Below are positions 34,236 to 45,900 of a stretch of DNA of 64,000 bases, one piece after another. Within the stretch, counting starts at the first letter, position 1. Each line of letters starts with the position of its first letter. The position numbers and the translations under genes were made by a program. Where the stretch lies: NCBI RefSeq assembly GCF_032452875.1, contig NC_083883.1:59270698-59334697 (forward strand). The letters are read 5' to 3'. The notes under the pieces were generated by a model. The model saw nothing but the letters and a program-made list of their open reading frames with translations. It had not been told where the DNA came from and searched no databases. The DNA is from Bos javanicus (lineage: Eukaryota > Chordata > Mammalia > Artiodactyla > Bovidae).

Positions 34236-34289
34236 TATATGTGTGTGTGTGTATTGTGTGTGTGTGTATATATATGTGTATATATAAAC
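34236..34289. repeat. (TG)n/(TA)n microsatellite
   Basis: Compound tract: TATGTGTGTGTGTGTATTG, then GTGTGTGTGTATATATATGT and GTATATATAAAC. Confidence 0.95.
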
Positions 34290-34594
34290 ATTTATTTTTT
34301 GCTCATTGATTTGTCTCCTCATTCAGCATTGCACTTTTTCTTTTTTGCTTAAATTTCTTCCTTCATTAAGAAGAGGTATCAGTTTCCCAATACTAGGATG
34401 AATGTTTGTAACCAAGCTTTATATTGTGTTGTGAAAGCCTCTGAACTGTTGTTTGTCCTTAACATCTTGTCAATGAAGGCAACTTCATAGACTTTCCAAA
34501 GTGCTATGGGAAATGTAGGCTCAACCCTGTGTCTTCGGGGCCCTTGGTTTCTCTTTCCTCCAATGTAGTGAGTTTCAAAATAAGAAACCAGTTT

Positions 34595-34968
34595 GAACTG
34601 TGGTATTAGAGAAGACTCTTGAGAGTCCCTTGGACTGCAAGGAGATCAACCAGTCCATCTTAAAGGAGATTGGTCCTGAATATTCATTGGAAGGACTGAT
34701 GCTGAAACTCCAATACTTTGGCCACCTGATGTGGAAAACTGACTCATTAGAAAAGACCCTGATGCTGGGAAAAACTGAAGGTGGGAGGAGAAGGAGAAGG
34801 GGATGACAGAGGATGAGATGGTTGGATGACATCACTGACTCAATGGACATGAGTTTGAGTAAACTCCGGGAGTTAGTGATGGACAGGGAGGCCTGGTGTG
34901 CTGTGCATGGGTTGCAAAGAGTCGGACATGACTGAGCGACTGAACTGAAATGAACTGAACTGAACTGG
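34595..34968 (+). mobile_element. BovB LINE 3' end
   Basis: 5'-truncated copy in sense orientation: GAGAAGACTCTTGAGAGTCC, GATCAACCAGTCCATCTTAA, AAGACCCTGATGCTGGGAAA, GATGGACAGGGAGGCCTGG and a terminal run of GAACT. The frame 34600-34806 is the C-terminal BovB reading frame, interrupted after GGRRRRRG. Confidence 0.93.
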
Positions 34969-34969
34969 G

Positions 34970-35465
34970 GGGTGATTTATTGTCACTTGACAGCTGGATA
35001 AAGCCATCAATAAAGCTGCTAACTGGAAGAAATACTAACTCATTTCCATCAGTTGAAACCAAACTGTCAAGCTAAAACCCATCAACCAGTTATCTTATCT
35101 TCTACAGCAAAATTGCCTTATGGCCAATTAATTATGTGGTGAAAATATTTGCAGCAAAGATGCTTATGGCAAAAGTACCTAGAACCCTAGATGACAACAT
35201 GGTGCCAATTAGTGATGAAAGACTAGACCAGCCCACCACTCTGTTGGCACACTGGTTGCAACACCTTTCCTTTCTTTGGCCCAGAAACTGACAAAATAGG
35301 TCTGGAATACGAGGAAAAAAATATAAATTGGCATTTCAACTTCTTGCCCATGACATTTTGCTGATTAATAATCACCTTGAAACTACAGATCATCGCCCTC
35401 TAATTAAAGTTGCCCCTCTCCTGCAGTCTTCTGACCCCCAAACCTTCAGGGTCAAGTCAGAGCCT
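34970..35465. other. Intergenic, nothing recognised
   Basis: Unique AT-rich sequence; open frame 35328-35528 has no family resemblance. Confidence 0.4.
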
Positions 35466-35905
35466 GAAACTGTCCATTTTATTCTCATCAGAGAAAGAGA
35501 GAAAGAAAGAGTGACAAAGACCTACTAGATGCTAGCAAACCTTTTCCTATTTCTCCTTCACACATAGTCTGTATATTTTGCCAGCCTCCTTGAGTTAAGC
35601 ACACCCATGTGCCTGAATTGTGGACAAAGGAATCGGGCAGAGATGATGCACCTCCTCCCATGCCTGCCCCATGGACACTCCACAAATGCAATTCTCTGTT
35701 TTCTTTCCTCTTCTATGAGAAGACAGGAAACTGTTCTGAGGGCTGACGGTTAGAGCCATGACATGTAAGGTCTCCTTGGAAGATAGTTGTCCAGGGAAAC
35801 TGCTCCTCTAAATCAGACTGTGACACAATCATTTGTTAGGCTATATCCCAGTGGAATTTGGAGGTTGTTTGTTACAACAGTTGGCTTACACTGACTAATA
35901 CAGAG
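35466..35905 (+). repeat. Ancient LTR-like repeat (family not assigned)
   Basis: The right end reads TTGTTTGTTACAACAGTTGG then CTGACTAATACAG, a common terminus of old mammalian LTR-type repeats, preceded by TATCCCAGTGGAATTTGGAG. The left part is too diverged to place. Confidence 0.4.
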
Positions 35906-36875
35906 ATAAGCAAATTCATGTGAATCAGAGGGAACCCAAAGGAACCTGAGCTGTACTTCTCTGCAGCTCTAGGTGTTTATTACTCAGTCACTTTTAAAAA
36001 TCCTCAGCACCTACTCAGTGACTTCAGCTGATCAAAATCATCATTTTGGAAATGAACAAAGATTCATCTGAAAGTTACCCTGGTGGAAAGATGAGGTAAG
36101 TTGGAGTTTCCTGTGATGAGAAGGGTCTTAAGGAGGCTGAGGTTTCTGTGCAGCCCCTGTCTTACTCTTTGGACACCCCACATGCAGATGGAGTTCTCAC
36201 GGAGCACAGAATGACATATCTTCTCTCCATCCTATGCCCCACCCCTTTCTTCAATATAATCAGCTCTATCTGGAGGGCTGTATCTTGCATCTACCCGGAA
36301 AGGGTTTTGTTTTGCTTTTTAAAAATAATTCCAAGGAACATAGATCTGTTCACAGGGTTTTGGGCTGGGGGTATTTCCCAAGAAAATACACGTTTATCAA
36401 CCTAAGGCAAGGAAAGTGGGCTGCAGGGAAACACTTGCACTTAGCCATGCCAGGCTGACACTCCACAGTGTCTGTACTCTTCCAATTAAGCTGTTCAGTT
36501 CTCAATCATCTGGAGCTTGCTGCCAACTGCTGGCTGCTGATAGTCAGAGTGGCTGCTGCCCAGAATGTCAGCAATTCCACTTTTCTGCCTGTTCTGGACT
36601 GGCTTCATGTATTCTTCCAGCCTTCCCATGACAGTCAGGAACAAACTTCCCTTCACTTGGGTGATATCAAGGGAGACACCTTTGAAGGTGCAGTGGGGTT
36701 ACTGTGCCATCATTTGTTTTAGGGACCACAGTCTATGCATGTTACTGCACCATTCCGGTGCTTTAAAACCCCACCTTATCCAAGTCAGATGTCAATCCTT
36801 ATTTCTGAGAGAGCATACAGCTTGGGTTGTGGGAAGAATGATGGCTGAACCTACTTTCCCTGTCTGCCTGGGCTG
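35906..36875. other. Intergenic, nothing recognised
   Basis: Overlapping frames at 36148-36912 in all three plus frames have no domain, no start context and no family resemblance. I treat them as chance. Confidence 0.4.
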
Positions 36876-36886
36876 GTGCTTTATAT

Positions 36887-37103
36887 GTGCTCAATTGCTC
36901 AGTCATGTCTGACTCTTGGTGGCCTCAGAAACTGTAGCCCACCAGGTTCCACTGCCCATGGAATTTTCCAGGCAAGAATACTAGAGTGGGTTGCCATTTA
37001 CCCCTCCAAGGGATCTTTCCAGCCCAGGGATTGAAACTGCCTCTCTTGCATCTTCTGTATTAGTAGGCAGATTCTTTATCACTAGCTCCACCTGGGAAGC
37101 TCA
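36887..37103 (-). mobile_element. Bov-tA SINE with target-site duplication
   Basis: Reverse copy: GCTCAATTGCTCAGTCATGT, CCATGGAATTTTCCAGGCAA, CAGCCCAGGGATTGAAACTG and CTCCACCTGGGAAGCTC. GTGCTTTATAT at 36876-36886 and 37104-37114 is the duplication. Confidence 0.95.
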
Positions 37104-37114
37104 GTGCTTTATAT

Positions 37115-37780
37115 ACATCATCTCAGAGATTCTTTGCATCATCCAGGAAGGTAAATGCTGTACCCTGATTTCACAAAAAAAGAAGCTAGAAGAAGCTAAG
37201 TCACTGGACAATCTATCACTTTCTCTCCATTTCCATTAGCAACACGCTGGATTAGAAACCTACCATCTTCCCCCAAACCTTGTAAAAGTCTGCTTCAGTA
37301 TTTTAGCATCTGGTGTCAATCCTTGAGACATGCATAATTCAATATTGTAGCCTTGTAGCCGCTAGCCAGCTACCGAGCATTGGAAATGTGGTTCTTCAGA
37401 ATTGAGATGTGCTATAAGCATGAATTACACACTGGATTTTGAGGTCTTGGTACAATAAAAAAGGCATATAAAATATCTCATTAATAATGTTTAATATTGA
37501 TTACATGCTGAAATGGTTATAATGATTATATTTGAATGTCAAGTCAAATAAAATATTCAAAGTAGTTTCTCCTTTTCCTCTCCCTTTTTAAATGCGGCCA
37601 CTACCAAATTTAAGTTTATACACGTGGCTTGCGTTTATGGTGCATAATATCTGTGAATCGGATGGCACAGAGGTTGACCAGAATGTTCTGTTTGACGCTC
37701 AGACAGAGCATGTTACTCTTCTGCTTCCACAGCCAGCAGGATAAATCCCAAGGTCATTACCAAGACTGACAAGACCCCAC
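37115..37780. other. Intergenic, nothing recognised
   Basis: AT-rich unique sequence; nothing coding. Confidence 0.4.
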
Positions 37781-37784
37781 CATG

Positions 37785-38035
37785 TTCTCTTTCTCACCTG
37801 TCTCATGTCTCTTCACCCTCCACCTTTAATTTTATGCTTCTGCTACCTCAACGAGGGGGGTCATTCTTCACTCCCATCATAATGTTTCTAGCGCCTCTGC
37901 TTTGTTTATATTCTTCCTTCTGCCTGAAATAACTTTCTCCTAAGAGACCCTTGCAAGACTACTTCCTATTCGTTTTTTCAGACTGAAAGACTCCTTCCAG
38001 AAACCTTCTCTAACCCTTCTCCTTACCTCAGGGCC
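37785..38035 (+). repeat. L2 LINE fragment
   Basis: TTCTTCCTTCTGCCTGAAAT, then GACCCTTGCAAGACTACTTC and AGACTCCTTCCAGAAACCTT resemble the L2 3' region in sense orientation. Confidence 0.55.
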
Positions 38036-38505
38036 AGACCTAGGGTAAGGGAGGTAGGGCACCTATAGCACAAAATGTAAATGGGTTGTTCTACAAATCT
38101 AAGAGGAGCGCCTCCTTAACCCTGTTGCCCCAGACACCCAGCTGGCCTCAGCCTAGCCAGCCCAGCACCATCTTGTTGGATATTCTCCCCCTTGGAGTAA
38201 CGTCCCTATGTAAGTCTATGGCTGCACTGTAGCGATGTCTTAAAATCATCTTTCAGTGTGACACAGGGTCCTGGAAACAGAATTCTTTCTGTGTCTCCCA
38301 TCTCTTGTAGCAGGGAATAGACTCCAACCTCCAAGACCTTTCCTGAGTTCCAAAGGGCAGATTCAAACAGTTGTTAATCAGGCAAAGGGGGCAATACAGA
38401 GACAAGGGAGGAGCAGCCAAGAAACAATAGTGTAGCCTTGGGGCAGGGTCCTGGCTCCACCTCAAGGGATAACAGAACACTGTCTTTGAGCTTTTCTGAA
38501 GAACT

Positions 38506-40720
38506 CAGAGCAATCAGATTAATCGTGTTCTTTGCAGCTGAAGATGGAGAAGCTTGATACAATCAGCAAAAATAAGACTGGGAGCTGACTGTGGCTCAGA
38601 TCGTGAGCTCCTTGTGCAAAAAGGGAGAAAGTAGGGAAAACCACTAGACCACTCAGGTATTACCTAAATCAAATCCCTTACTATTAAACAGTGGAAGTGA
38701 CAAACAGATTCAAGGGATTAGATCTGATAGACAGAGTGCCTGAAGAACTATGGGTGGAGGTTTGTGACATTGTACAGGAGGCGGTGATCAAGACCATCCC
38801 CAGGAAAAGAAATGCAAAAAGGCAAAACGGTTGTCTGAGGAGGCCTTACAAATAGCTGAGAAAAAAAAAGAAGCGAAAGCCAAAGAAGAAAAGGAAAGAA
38901 TACCCATCTGAATGCAGAGTTCCAAAGAATTGCAAGGAGAGATAAGAAAGCCTTCCTCAGTGATCAGTGAAAAGAAATAGAGGAAAACAATAGAATGTGA
39001 AAGACTAGGGATCTCTTTAAGAAAATTAGAGACACCAAGAAAACATTTAATGCAAAGATAAACACAATAAAGGACAGAAATGGTATGGACCTAACAGAAA
39101 CAGAAGATATTAAGAAGAGATGGCAAGAATACACAGAAGAACTGTACAAAAGAAGATCTTCATGACCCAGATAACTACGATGATGTGATCACTTACCTAG
39201 AGCCAGACATCCTGGAATGTGAAGTCAAGTGGGCCTTAGAAAGCATCACTACAAACAAACCTAGTGAAAGTGATGGAATTCCTGCTGAGCTATTTCAAAT
39301 CCTCAGAGATGATGCTGTGAAAGTGCTGCACTCAATATGCCAGCAAATTTGGAAAACCCAGCAGTGGCCACAGGACTGGAAAAGGTCAGTTTTCATTCCA
39401 ATCCCAAAGAAGGGCAATGCCAAAGAATGTTTAAACTACCGCACAATTGCCCTCATCTCACATACCAGCAAAGTAATGTTCAAAATTCTCCAAGCCAGGC
39501 TTCAACACTATGTGAACCAAGAACTTCCAGATGTTCAAGCTGGATTTAGAAAAGGCAGAGGAACCAGACATCAAATTTCCAATAGCCATTGGATCATAGA
39601 AAAAGCAACAGAATTCCAGAAAAACATCTATGTCTGCTTTATTGACTACATCAAAGCCTTTGACTGTTTGGGTCACAACAAACTGTGGAAAATTCTTTAA
39701 GAGATGGAAATACCAGACCATCTTACCTGCCTCCTGAGAAATTTGTATGTGGGTCAGGAAGCAACAGTTAGAACTGGACATGGACGAATGTACTGGTTCC
39801 AAACTGGGAAAGGAGTATGTCAAGGCTGTATATTGCCACCCTGCTTATTTAACTTATATGCAGAATATATCATGAGAAATGCCAGGCTAGATGAAGGACA
39901 AGCTGGAATCAAGATTTCTGGGAGAAATATTAATAACTTCAGATATGCAGATGACATCACCCTTATGGCAGAAAGTGAAGAGGAACTAAAGAGCCTCTTG
40001 ATGAAAGTGAAAGAGGAAAGTGAAAAAGTTGTTTTAAAACTCAACGTTCAAAAAATGAAGATCATGGCATCTGGTCCTATTACTTCATGCCAAATAGATG
40101 GGGCAGCAATGGAAACAGTGACAGATTTTATTTTCTTGGGCTCCAAAATCACTGTGGATGGTGACTGTGGCCATGAAATTAAAAGACGTTTGTGCCTTGG
40201 AAGAAAAGCTATGACAAACCTAGACAACATATTAAAAAGCAGGGACATTACTTTGCCAACAAAGGTCTTCTGGTCAAAGCTATGGTTTTTCCAGCAGTCA
40301 TGTATGGATGTGAGAGTTGGACTCTAAAGGAAGCTGAGCGCCGAAGAATTGATGCTTTTGAACTGTGGTGTTGGAGAAGACTTTTGAGCATCCCTTGGAC
40401 TGCAAGGAGATCAAACCAGTCAATCCTAAAGGATATCAGTCCTGAATATTCATTGGAAGGACTGATGCTGAAGCTAAAGCTCCAATACGTTGGCCACCTG
40501 ATGGAAGAACTGACTCATTAGAAAAGACCCTGATGCTGGGAAGGATTGAAGGCAGGAGGAGAAGGGGACAACAGAGGATGAGATGGTTGTATGGCATCAC
40601 CAACTTGATGGACATGAGTTTGAGCAAGTTCCAGGAGTTGGTGATGGACAGGGAAGCCTGGCATGCTGCAGTCCAGGAGTTTGCAGAGTTGGGCACGACT
40701 CAGTGACTGAACTGAACTGA
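38506..40720 (+). mobile_element. BovB LINE (RTE), 5'-truncated, with target-site duplication
   Basis: A 2.2-kb BovB in sense orientation. CTGAAGAACT at 38496-38505 and 40721-40730 is the target duplication. The 5' part includes GACTGTGGCTCAGATCGTGA and the linker ahead of the reverse transcriptase. Reverse transcriptase motifs are clear: IPIPKKGNAKECLNYR, QAGFRKGRGTRHQI, the YADD catalytic box in FRYADDITLMAES, and a C-terminal RRIDAFELWCWRRLLSIPWT. It ends with repeated GAACT. Roughly the last two thirds of a full-length element remain. Confidence 0.97.
39185..40521 (+). pseudogene. BovB reverse transcriptase reading frame, broken
   Basis: Three open pieces carry one protein: 39185-39700, 39704-40327 and 40192-40521. 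The first and second are in the same frame and separated by a single TAA at 39698-39700. A shift of frame near 40260 joins the second to the third. A further shift near 40505 ends the third early, just before the usual DSLEKTLML segment, whose DNA follows at 40513. The YADD box is intact, so disruption is recent in form but the protein cannot be made whole. Confidence 0.93.
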
Positions 40721-41091
40721 CTGAAGAACTAATAACCCCAACCAACAGAAGATGTTAATACTTGATGAAACATTTCATTCCAGAGAGATGGTACAGTGTG
40801 ATAACCTTGAGAACCACAGAAATTCATCAGGAGACCACCTGAGGCTAGATAAAAGAGTTCATGCCCGGCACCAACCCTGACCTTTATCAGCAATCCTGTC
40901 CTGCCCTTGACCCACTGCTATAAAACTCCTCACCAAAACCTCTCAGGTTGGGATGCACAATTTTGAAGGCACAAGCCCACTATGTCCCTCTTGCCTGGTA
41001 AAGCAATAGTTATTCTTTTCTTCATCGCCCAAAACTCTGTCTCCAAAATTCAATTTAGCACTGGTACACAGAGGCTGAGTTTTTTGCATCA

Positions 41092-41450
41092 ATCATTACT
41101 GAAACTCCAGAAACCTGCTTTCCACCAAAACACTGTAAAATAAAAATTTGTCCTGAATGTCAATCTGTTGTTTTTCAGGCACTGTGCTGTGTGCTGGGGA
41201 TTCAACAATGATGTTCCATGCCCTTTAACAGCAATAACAACAAAATCCCAAAACCCTGTTATACGTTCTCCACTTTCCCATTTGGAGGAGAAATTTCCCA
41301 GGTTTGAAACACTGACTACCCATGTAACCAGCTGACATACAGATTCCCGGGTCCCATTTCAGAGTTCCCAAGTCTAGGGTTTCTGTGAGTTCAGACATTC
41401 CACAATCAAATTTAGAGAAACATTTCTCGCCTACATCCCTTCATCCACTT
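41092..41450. other. Intergenic, nothing recognised
   Basis: Unique sequence between the LTR and a MIR fragment. Confidence 0.4.
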
Positions 41451-41530
41451 ATTTATTTGCTCATTTGACTGTTATTGAGTGCCTACTCTGTGTAAGTCTG
41501 TGCCAGGGCTGTCAGGGAAAAACAAAGATA
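41450..41530 (-). repeat. MIR or L2-type fragment
   Basis: TGTTATTGAGTGCCTACTCT and TGTGCCAGGGCTGTCAGGG resemble the 3' part of MIR/L2 in reverse orientation. Confidence 0.5.
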
Positions 41531-41653
41531 AATCAGGGAAGAATGCTGTCTTATATAAGACTCCTATAGTTTATGAAATGTCTCTGTACGTGTATTTTGT
41601 TCGCTCAGTGGATTAAGGATTATCTCCCTCTTAGAGATAAGGCTTATTTGCTC

Positions 41654-41858
41654 AAAATCACACATAAGTAGGTAGTGGGAACTAGGCTGAAGGTCACATA
41701 GTCAGTAGTGGGGACTGAGACCAAGGTCACAAAATCAGTGGTGGAGCCTGGGATCAGGGTCGCAGTGAATAAACTGGGGGATAGGATGAAGGTCACATAA
41801 TAAGCAGTGGGGACTAGGATCAAGGTCACAGAGCCATTACCTAGTGGGAACTGGAACA
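41654..41858. repeat. 33-bp minisatellite with AGGTCA half-sites
   Basis: About six imperfect units. AAGGTCA or its variant recurs at 41690, 41723, 41756 (AGGGTCG), 41789 and 41822, exactly 33 bp apart. The unit resembles the tail of MIR (AAGGTCACA...AGTGG). Because 33 is a multiple of three, the minus-strand frame 41644-41880 stays open with an 11-residue period; this is not a gene. Confidence 0.92.
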
Positions 41859-41859
41859 G

Positions 41860-42400
41860 AGCCCAGCTACATCTTCCCAATTAACACAAGAGTCTGCTCT
41901 CAAAAGGTGATCTTGAGACTGACTGGAATTTCAAACCTAGGAATTTGGGTCCAGCAGAAAGAAAGGGAGGAGGAGAAAGATAGAGGGATCCTGGGGTGTG
42001 TGGATAAGAAAAGGGAAAGGCCAGCTCATTCCTGTAGTGACTGCTAGCTAACCGGAAGGCTGTTGTTACTCAGTCCTGAGGTGACAGGGGTCAAAGGTGG
42101 GGTCCCTGCACCTGTGTGCCTGGAGTGAGCTCTGGAAATCTCTCAACTTCCTCTGCCCCCTTGCCTCCTTCACTTCCACCCTCCCTAGTTCTGAGGCACC
42201 TGTCCTATTCCAGCTAAGAGAGGGTGTCCGGAGAGGTCCTGATTCCCCTCCACACAGCTACCTTTATACCCTGAGCCCCCTGCTTCCCCTAGTTGACCAC
42301 AGACCACACCCCCACCTCACTGCCCACTGGTTGGCAGCCAGCCCTGTCCTCTCCCGGGGCTGGGCTCCCAGGGCTCTGGTTGTCAGTTAAGCAGCCCTGA
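41860..42400. other. Intergenic, GC-richer stretch
   Basis: Composition rises above the flanks (CCTCTGCCCCCTTGCCTCCT and similar). Open frame 42097-42390 shows no family resemblance. No repeat is recognised. Confidence 0.35.
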
Positions 42401-42680
42401 CAGCTGACAGCTTTCCGGAGCAGCCGGAGCCCAGTTAGCGTTCCTTCTCTCTCTCTTTTTTTTTTTTTTTCCTGCTCTTCCTTTCCCCTGGTGTTGTTGC
42501 AAGACTGGAAGCCTGACTGGAATTTAAAGCAAGGCTTTGGGATAAAAATGTATGCTAGCACCAAGCCGTGCTCTCCCAGCCTCCCAACTCAGATTGACAG
42601 CTGCCCACTTTCCGGGTCTGAGAACAGAACAACTGCAGATTGTTAGAGGAAAGGTCTGGAGCACGAAGAAGGTGAGCCGT
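42400..42680 (+). promoter_or_regulatory. Possible promoter and first exon of an unknown transcript
   Basis: A CAGCTG-containing GC-rich block (42398-42440) is followed by a T-tract (42449-42471), a TATA-like GATAAAAA at 42541-42548 and a good splice donor, AAGAAG|GTGAGC, with GT at 42672. This arrangement would fit a short non-coding first exon of an lncRNA on the plus strand. There is no direct evidence of transcription, and each element could be chance. Confidence 0.2.
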
Positions 42681-43630
42681 CACTGAGATGCCTGAGGAAC
42701 CCTCTCTGTCTGGGTGCTAGTTGTCTTTATATTCGGGGTACAGGAGGGGTGGGAATCCTTCAGGGAAGTGTTTGGAACCTGTCCTCCAGGTCCTCAATCC
42801 CCTTCCCTCTCCTGAAGTCTGGGATGTCAGGAGGCACCTGTGCCTGCCACTAATCCATCCTACTCATGTTATCTGTCTGTTCCCCTATTGGTCCGTGCTT
42901 ACGACAGATAGATAAATAGATGGATAGATAAGAAGGAGAGACCCTAAACAGCTTAGATAAACTATCCTATTTACATCTCCGGGTCCAATCCATCAATCCA
43001 TCCTTCTGTCTATTGCATTTGTGCTCTCTCTCAATCTGCCACTTCAGCCCCCATTAACCATTCATCTGTCTTCCTTCTGCCCTACACTTTCGCCTTCCAC
43101 CCCCTATTTCCCGGCATCAGAATAAATCCAAAGCTGAGACTCCATGAGACATGTCCTTCCACTCCAGTTATCCTAGAAGGGTGGCCATGGCCGCTGACGC
43201 TGGTGGCTTCCTAGGATGCTTCTCCCTCGGGACATATGCAGATAGCTCTGTGAACACTCTGGGAGACAAACACCAAGGGACTGGTCTGCTGCTGGGCTGG
43301 TCCCAAATTCACAGGTTTACGAATAGAGCCAAAAGTTGCTTAATCTAGGCTCTCTTGGGATCAGGGAGGTGGTGGGAGAGGACAGTGGGCTGGGGAAAGG
43401 GAAGAAAAGGAAGGCTTTGTATATTTGTACACAAAACAGTTTTATCCCCTTTCAAGTGATTTGGACAAACTGGGTGAAGTGAGAGAGTAGGAGAGAGAGA
43501 GAAAAGATGGGAATTTTATATGTTTCATAAATGGTCCTACTTGTTGGCATTCAGTTAATTTCTTTAGATTCTCTGAACTTCAGATTTCACTGCTAACAGC
43601 ATGAAGGGACTATTTTGAATGACTACATGT
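42681..43630. other. Intergenic, nothing recognised
   Basis: Contains a short GATA-rich stretch (42907-42935) and purine tracts near 43375-43410 and 43481-43505. No supported gene. Confidence 0.4.
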
Positions 43631-43632
43631 AT

Positions 43633-43815
43633 ATTAAGTTGCTTCAGTCATGTCCGACTCTTTGCGACCGCATGGACTGTAACCTTCTCTGTCCATGAGA
43701 TTCCCCAGGCAAGAATACTGGAGTGGGTTGCCATTTCCTCCTCCAGGGGATCTTCCCAACCCAGGGATCAAACTTGTATCTCCTGTGGCTACTGCATTAT
43801 AGGTGGATTCTTAAT
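43633..43815 (-). mobile_element. Bov-tA SINE
   Basis: Reverse copy with a short internal deletion: AAGTTGCTTCAGTCATGTCC, CAGGCAAGAATACTGGAGTG, CTTCCCAACCCAGGGATCAA. Confidence 0.92.
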
Positions 43816-45285
43816 GATTAGATTTCCAGAAAATGGAGTGAAAATTCATGATACTAATGGTGTATACAAATATCAGTAATTTAAAAGAAATATTGAAAGA
43901 AAAAGAAAAAAGAATCCACCTTCATCTAATCAAGAGTCTCTTCCATATGCTAGCTAGGTGCACACACACACACACAGCGCAGAGTATCTTGCCTTTTCCT
44001 GGGGCCAACAGGCATCTAATTACATTTGGCTCAGACAATGCAGCAAATCTCCAACTTCTCATTGCCCTTACAAAGACCATTACAATCCTGTTCCCATAAG
44101 CTATCCCAGGATTTGAGTCCACAGTTGATGGCCCCAGGGCCTTTGGTGCTTACACATCCCCCTGTTGACGTCTGGATGGATGTGAGCAAAGGGCAGCTTA
44201 CAGAATCTACTCCGTCCAGAAACTCTTTTTAACAAGAACACAATGCGATACGGTTTAAACTGAGAAATATCAAGTCTCTGATTAGCTCAATCCCCTGACA
44301 CACAGGTCAGAGATATGGGTCCACTCCCTTACCCTCCAAAGGGTGTGATTTGCCACAGGATGGCAGCAGCATTCGACCCTGTGAGGTTCCTACCGAGGAC
44401 CCAGAGGAACAGGGACAGCAGGGCTCCCAGCTGCTGCAGTCCCACTCCAGCAGAGCCCCTGACAGCTTCTAGAACTGCCTGGAGACCTGCTTCCTCATCA
44501 GTGTTGGAGACTGCTGGTGACAGGTGAGCAGAGCATCTTGGAACAGAAACACAGTAAAAAGAGGAGGAGTAGAGCTTGGGGAAGCACTGTCACCCTCTAG
44601 GGCTAGAGAGACTCTCTGAAAAACATTTGCGGCCCTGTGTAGCCTAGGAAAATAAAGTTCAGCTAACATTTCACTTATCCACCATGTAATAGACATTGGC
44701 TGGCTCAGTCTGGGAGAATGTGATATTTATTTATAAGCCGACAGGGAGAATATCAGATAAGTAATTATGAACCCTGAAGAAGAAGGCCCGTTCCCTAAGC
44801 CTGCTAGATGAATATATGAAAGGAACTATTTTTTAAATGGGAGAATATTGCTTCCACATACTTTATTTTAGAATAAAAAGTTCTGAATAAACATTATTTT
44901 AAGAAATAAAACGGAGAGATCTAAGCCCTACATTTCTTGATTCTGATGCTGGGAAAATCATTTAGGGCTCCTGACTTCTATTTAGTTTATTTTGTGAATG
45001 GGGAAATGAGGCTGATGGTCCCTTACCTTTTTGAGGACTGGGTCTCTTGAGGCCCCTCCCAACTGTCTGATCCATGAATCCGAGGCATTCAAGATTTCAC
45101 CACTGAAGGGAAGAAAAGCTTCCTTCTTACATTAAAGATAATCCCCGGAAAGAGAAAAGCAAACAGTGAAGCAGAAAGTCATGTCGTCTTACTTCTCTAC
45201 TTATTCAAGTCAGAAAAGAAGAAATCAAAGGCTTTAAATCATGGGCCTCATGTTGACTAAGGAGCTTCTGAAAAGGAATACAGTG
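43816..45285. other. Intergenic, nothing recognised
   Basis: A short (CA)n lies at 43961-43977. The remaining sequence, including open frames at 43848-44527, has no identifiable gene. Confidence 0.4.
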
Positions 45286-45365
45286 GAATAAATTAGCACT
45301 GTGCCAGGCACATCATAGGTGCAAAATAAATGTCTGTATGAATGGACAAATGAATGAATACATGA
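45285..45365 (+). repeat. L2 LINE tail
   Basis: CACTGTGCCAGGCACATCAT, GGTGCAAAATAAATGTCTGT and a GAATGGACAAATGAATGAA tail define an L2 3' terminus in sense orientation. Confidence 0.65.
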
Positions 45366-45548
45366 ATCATGAAGATGCACTGAGCTGTGGCTGACTCATA
45401 TGACTACTTGATAAAAAGAGCATCTCTAGTAAAGGAAGTTGCAAAAATTCCATGGAGATCTTTAAAAAGAAATAGACTATTTCGTGTGATGCTTTAGGAG
45501 TGGTTCCTTATGAAGATAGTGGGAAGGCTTGATTAGTATATGGACAAG

Positions 45549-45735
45549 CTGTATCACATCTCCCAGGGAACTTAATAAAAGTACAGGTTCCTGGGTGCCA
45601 CCTTGGATCTACTGAATCAGAATCCTCAGAGTGGTGCCTGACAACTGTATTTAATACACTTCCAGCTGGTTCTCATGTAGCCATCCATTAACAGTTCCCA
45701 GATCAGCACTGGGGAACTACTGTTCTAGATGACAT
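45549..45735. mobile_element. MER5A-like hAT-Charlie element
   Basis: ATCTCCCAGGGAACTTAATA, CAGGTTCCTGGGTGCCACC, CTACTGAATCAGAATCCTCA and GGGGAACTACTGTTCTAGA match the MER5A layout. Confidence 0.7.
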
Positions 45736-45779
45736 CTCAAGGGCCTTTCCAACCCAAGGATTCCACAATTGTGTAAAAC

Positions 45780-45900
45780 TGACACTGGGGGTAGAGATCC
45801 AGGCAAGGGGAGTTCATTCATGCCATATGAACATACACTAGACGCCAAGTATTGGAAATACAACAGTAGATAAGAAAGTATAACCAGGTTTCTATGGCCT
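45780..45900 (-). repeat. L2-type fragment
   Basis: AAGTATTGGAAATACAACAG followed by TAGATAAGAAAG resembles reverse-oriented L2. Weak. Confidence 0.35.

Larger units (their letters stand above)
38258..41091 (+). mobile_element. ERV LTR (bovine BTLTR-like) split by a BovB insertion
   Basis: The left part, 38258-38505, starts TGTGACACAGGGTCCTGG. The right part, 40721-41091, has CTATAAAACTCCTCACC (TATA-like, 40918), GTAAAGCAATAGTTATTC, AAAACTCTGTCTCCAAAATT and ends CAGAGGCTGAGTTTTTTGCA. TG...CA ends and the U3-R-U5-like order suggest one solitary LTR. The exact family and the host duplication were not confirmed. Confidence 0.6.

Noticed and set aside
41644..41880. Minus-strand frame with an 11-residue repeat (VPTTDYVTF-like)
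   Set aside because: The period is a direct result of a 33-bp minisatellite; there is no evidence of translation.
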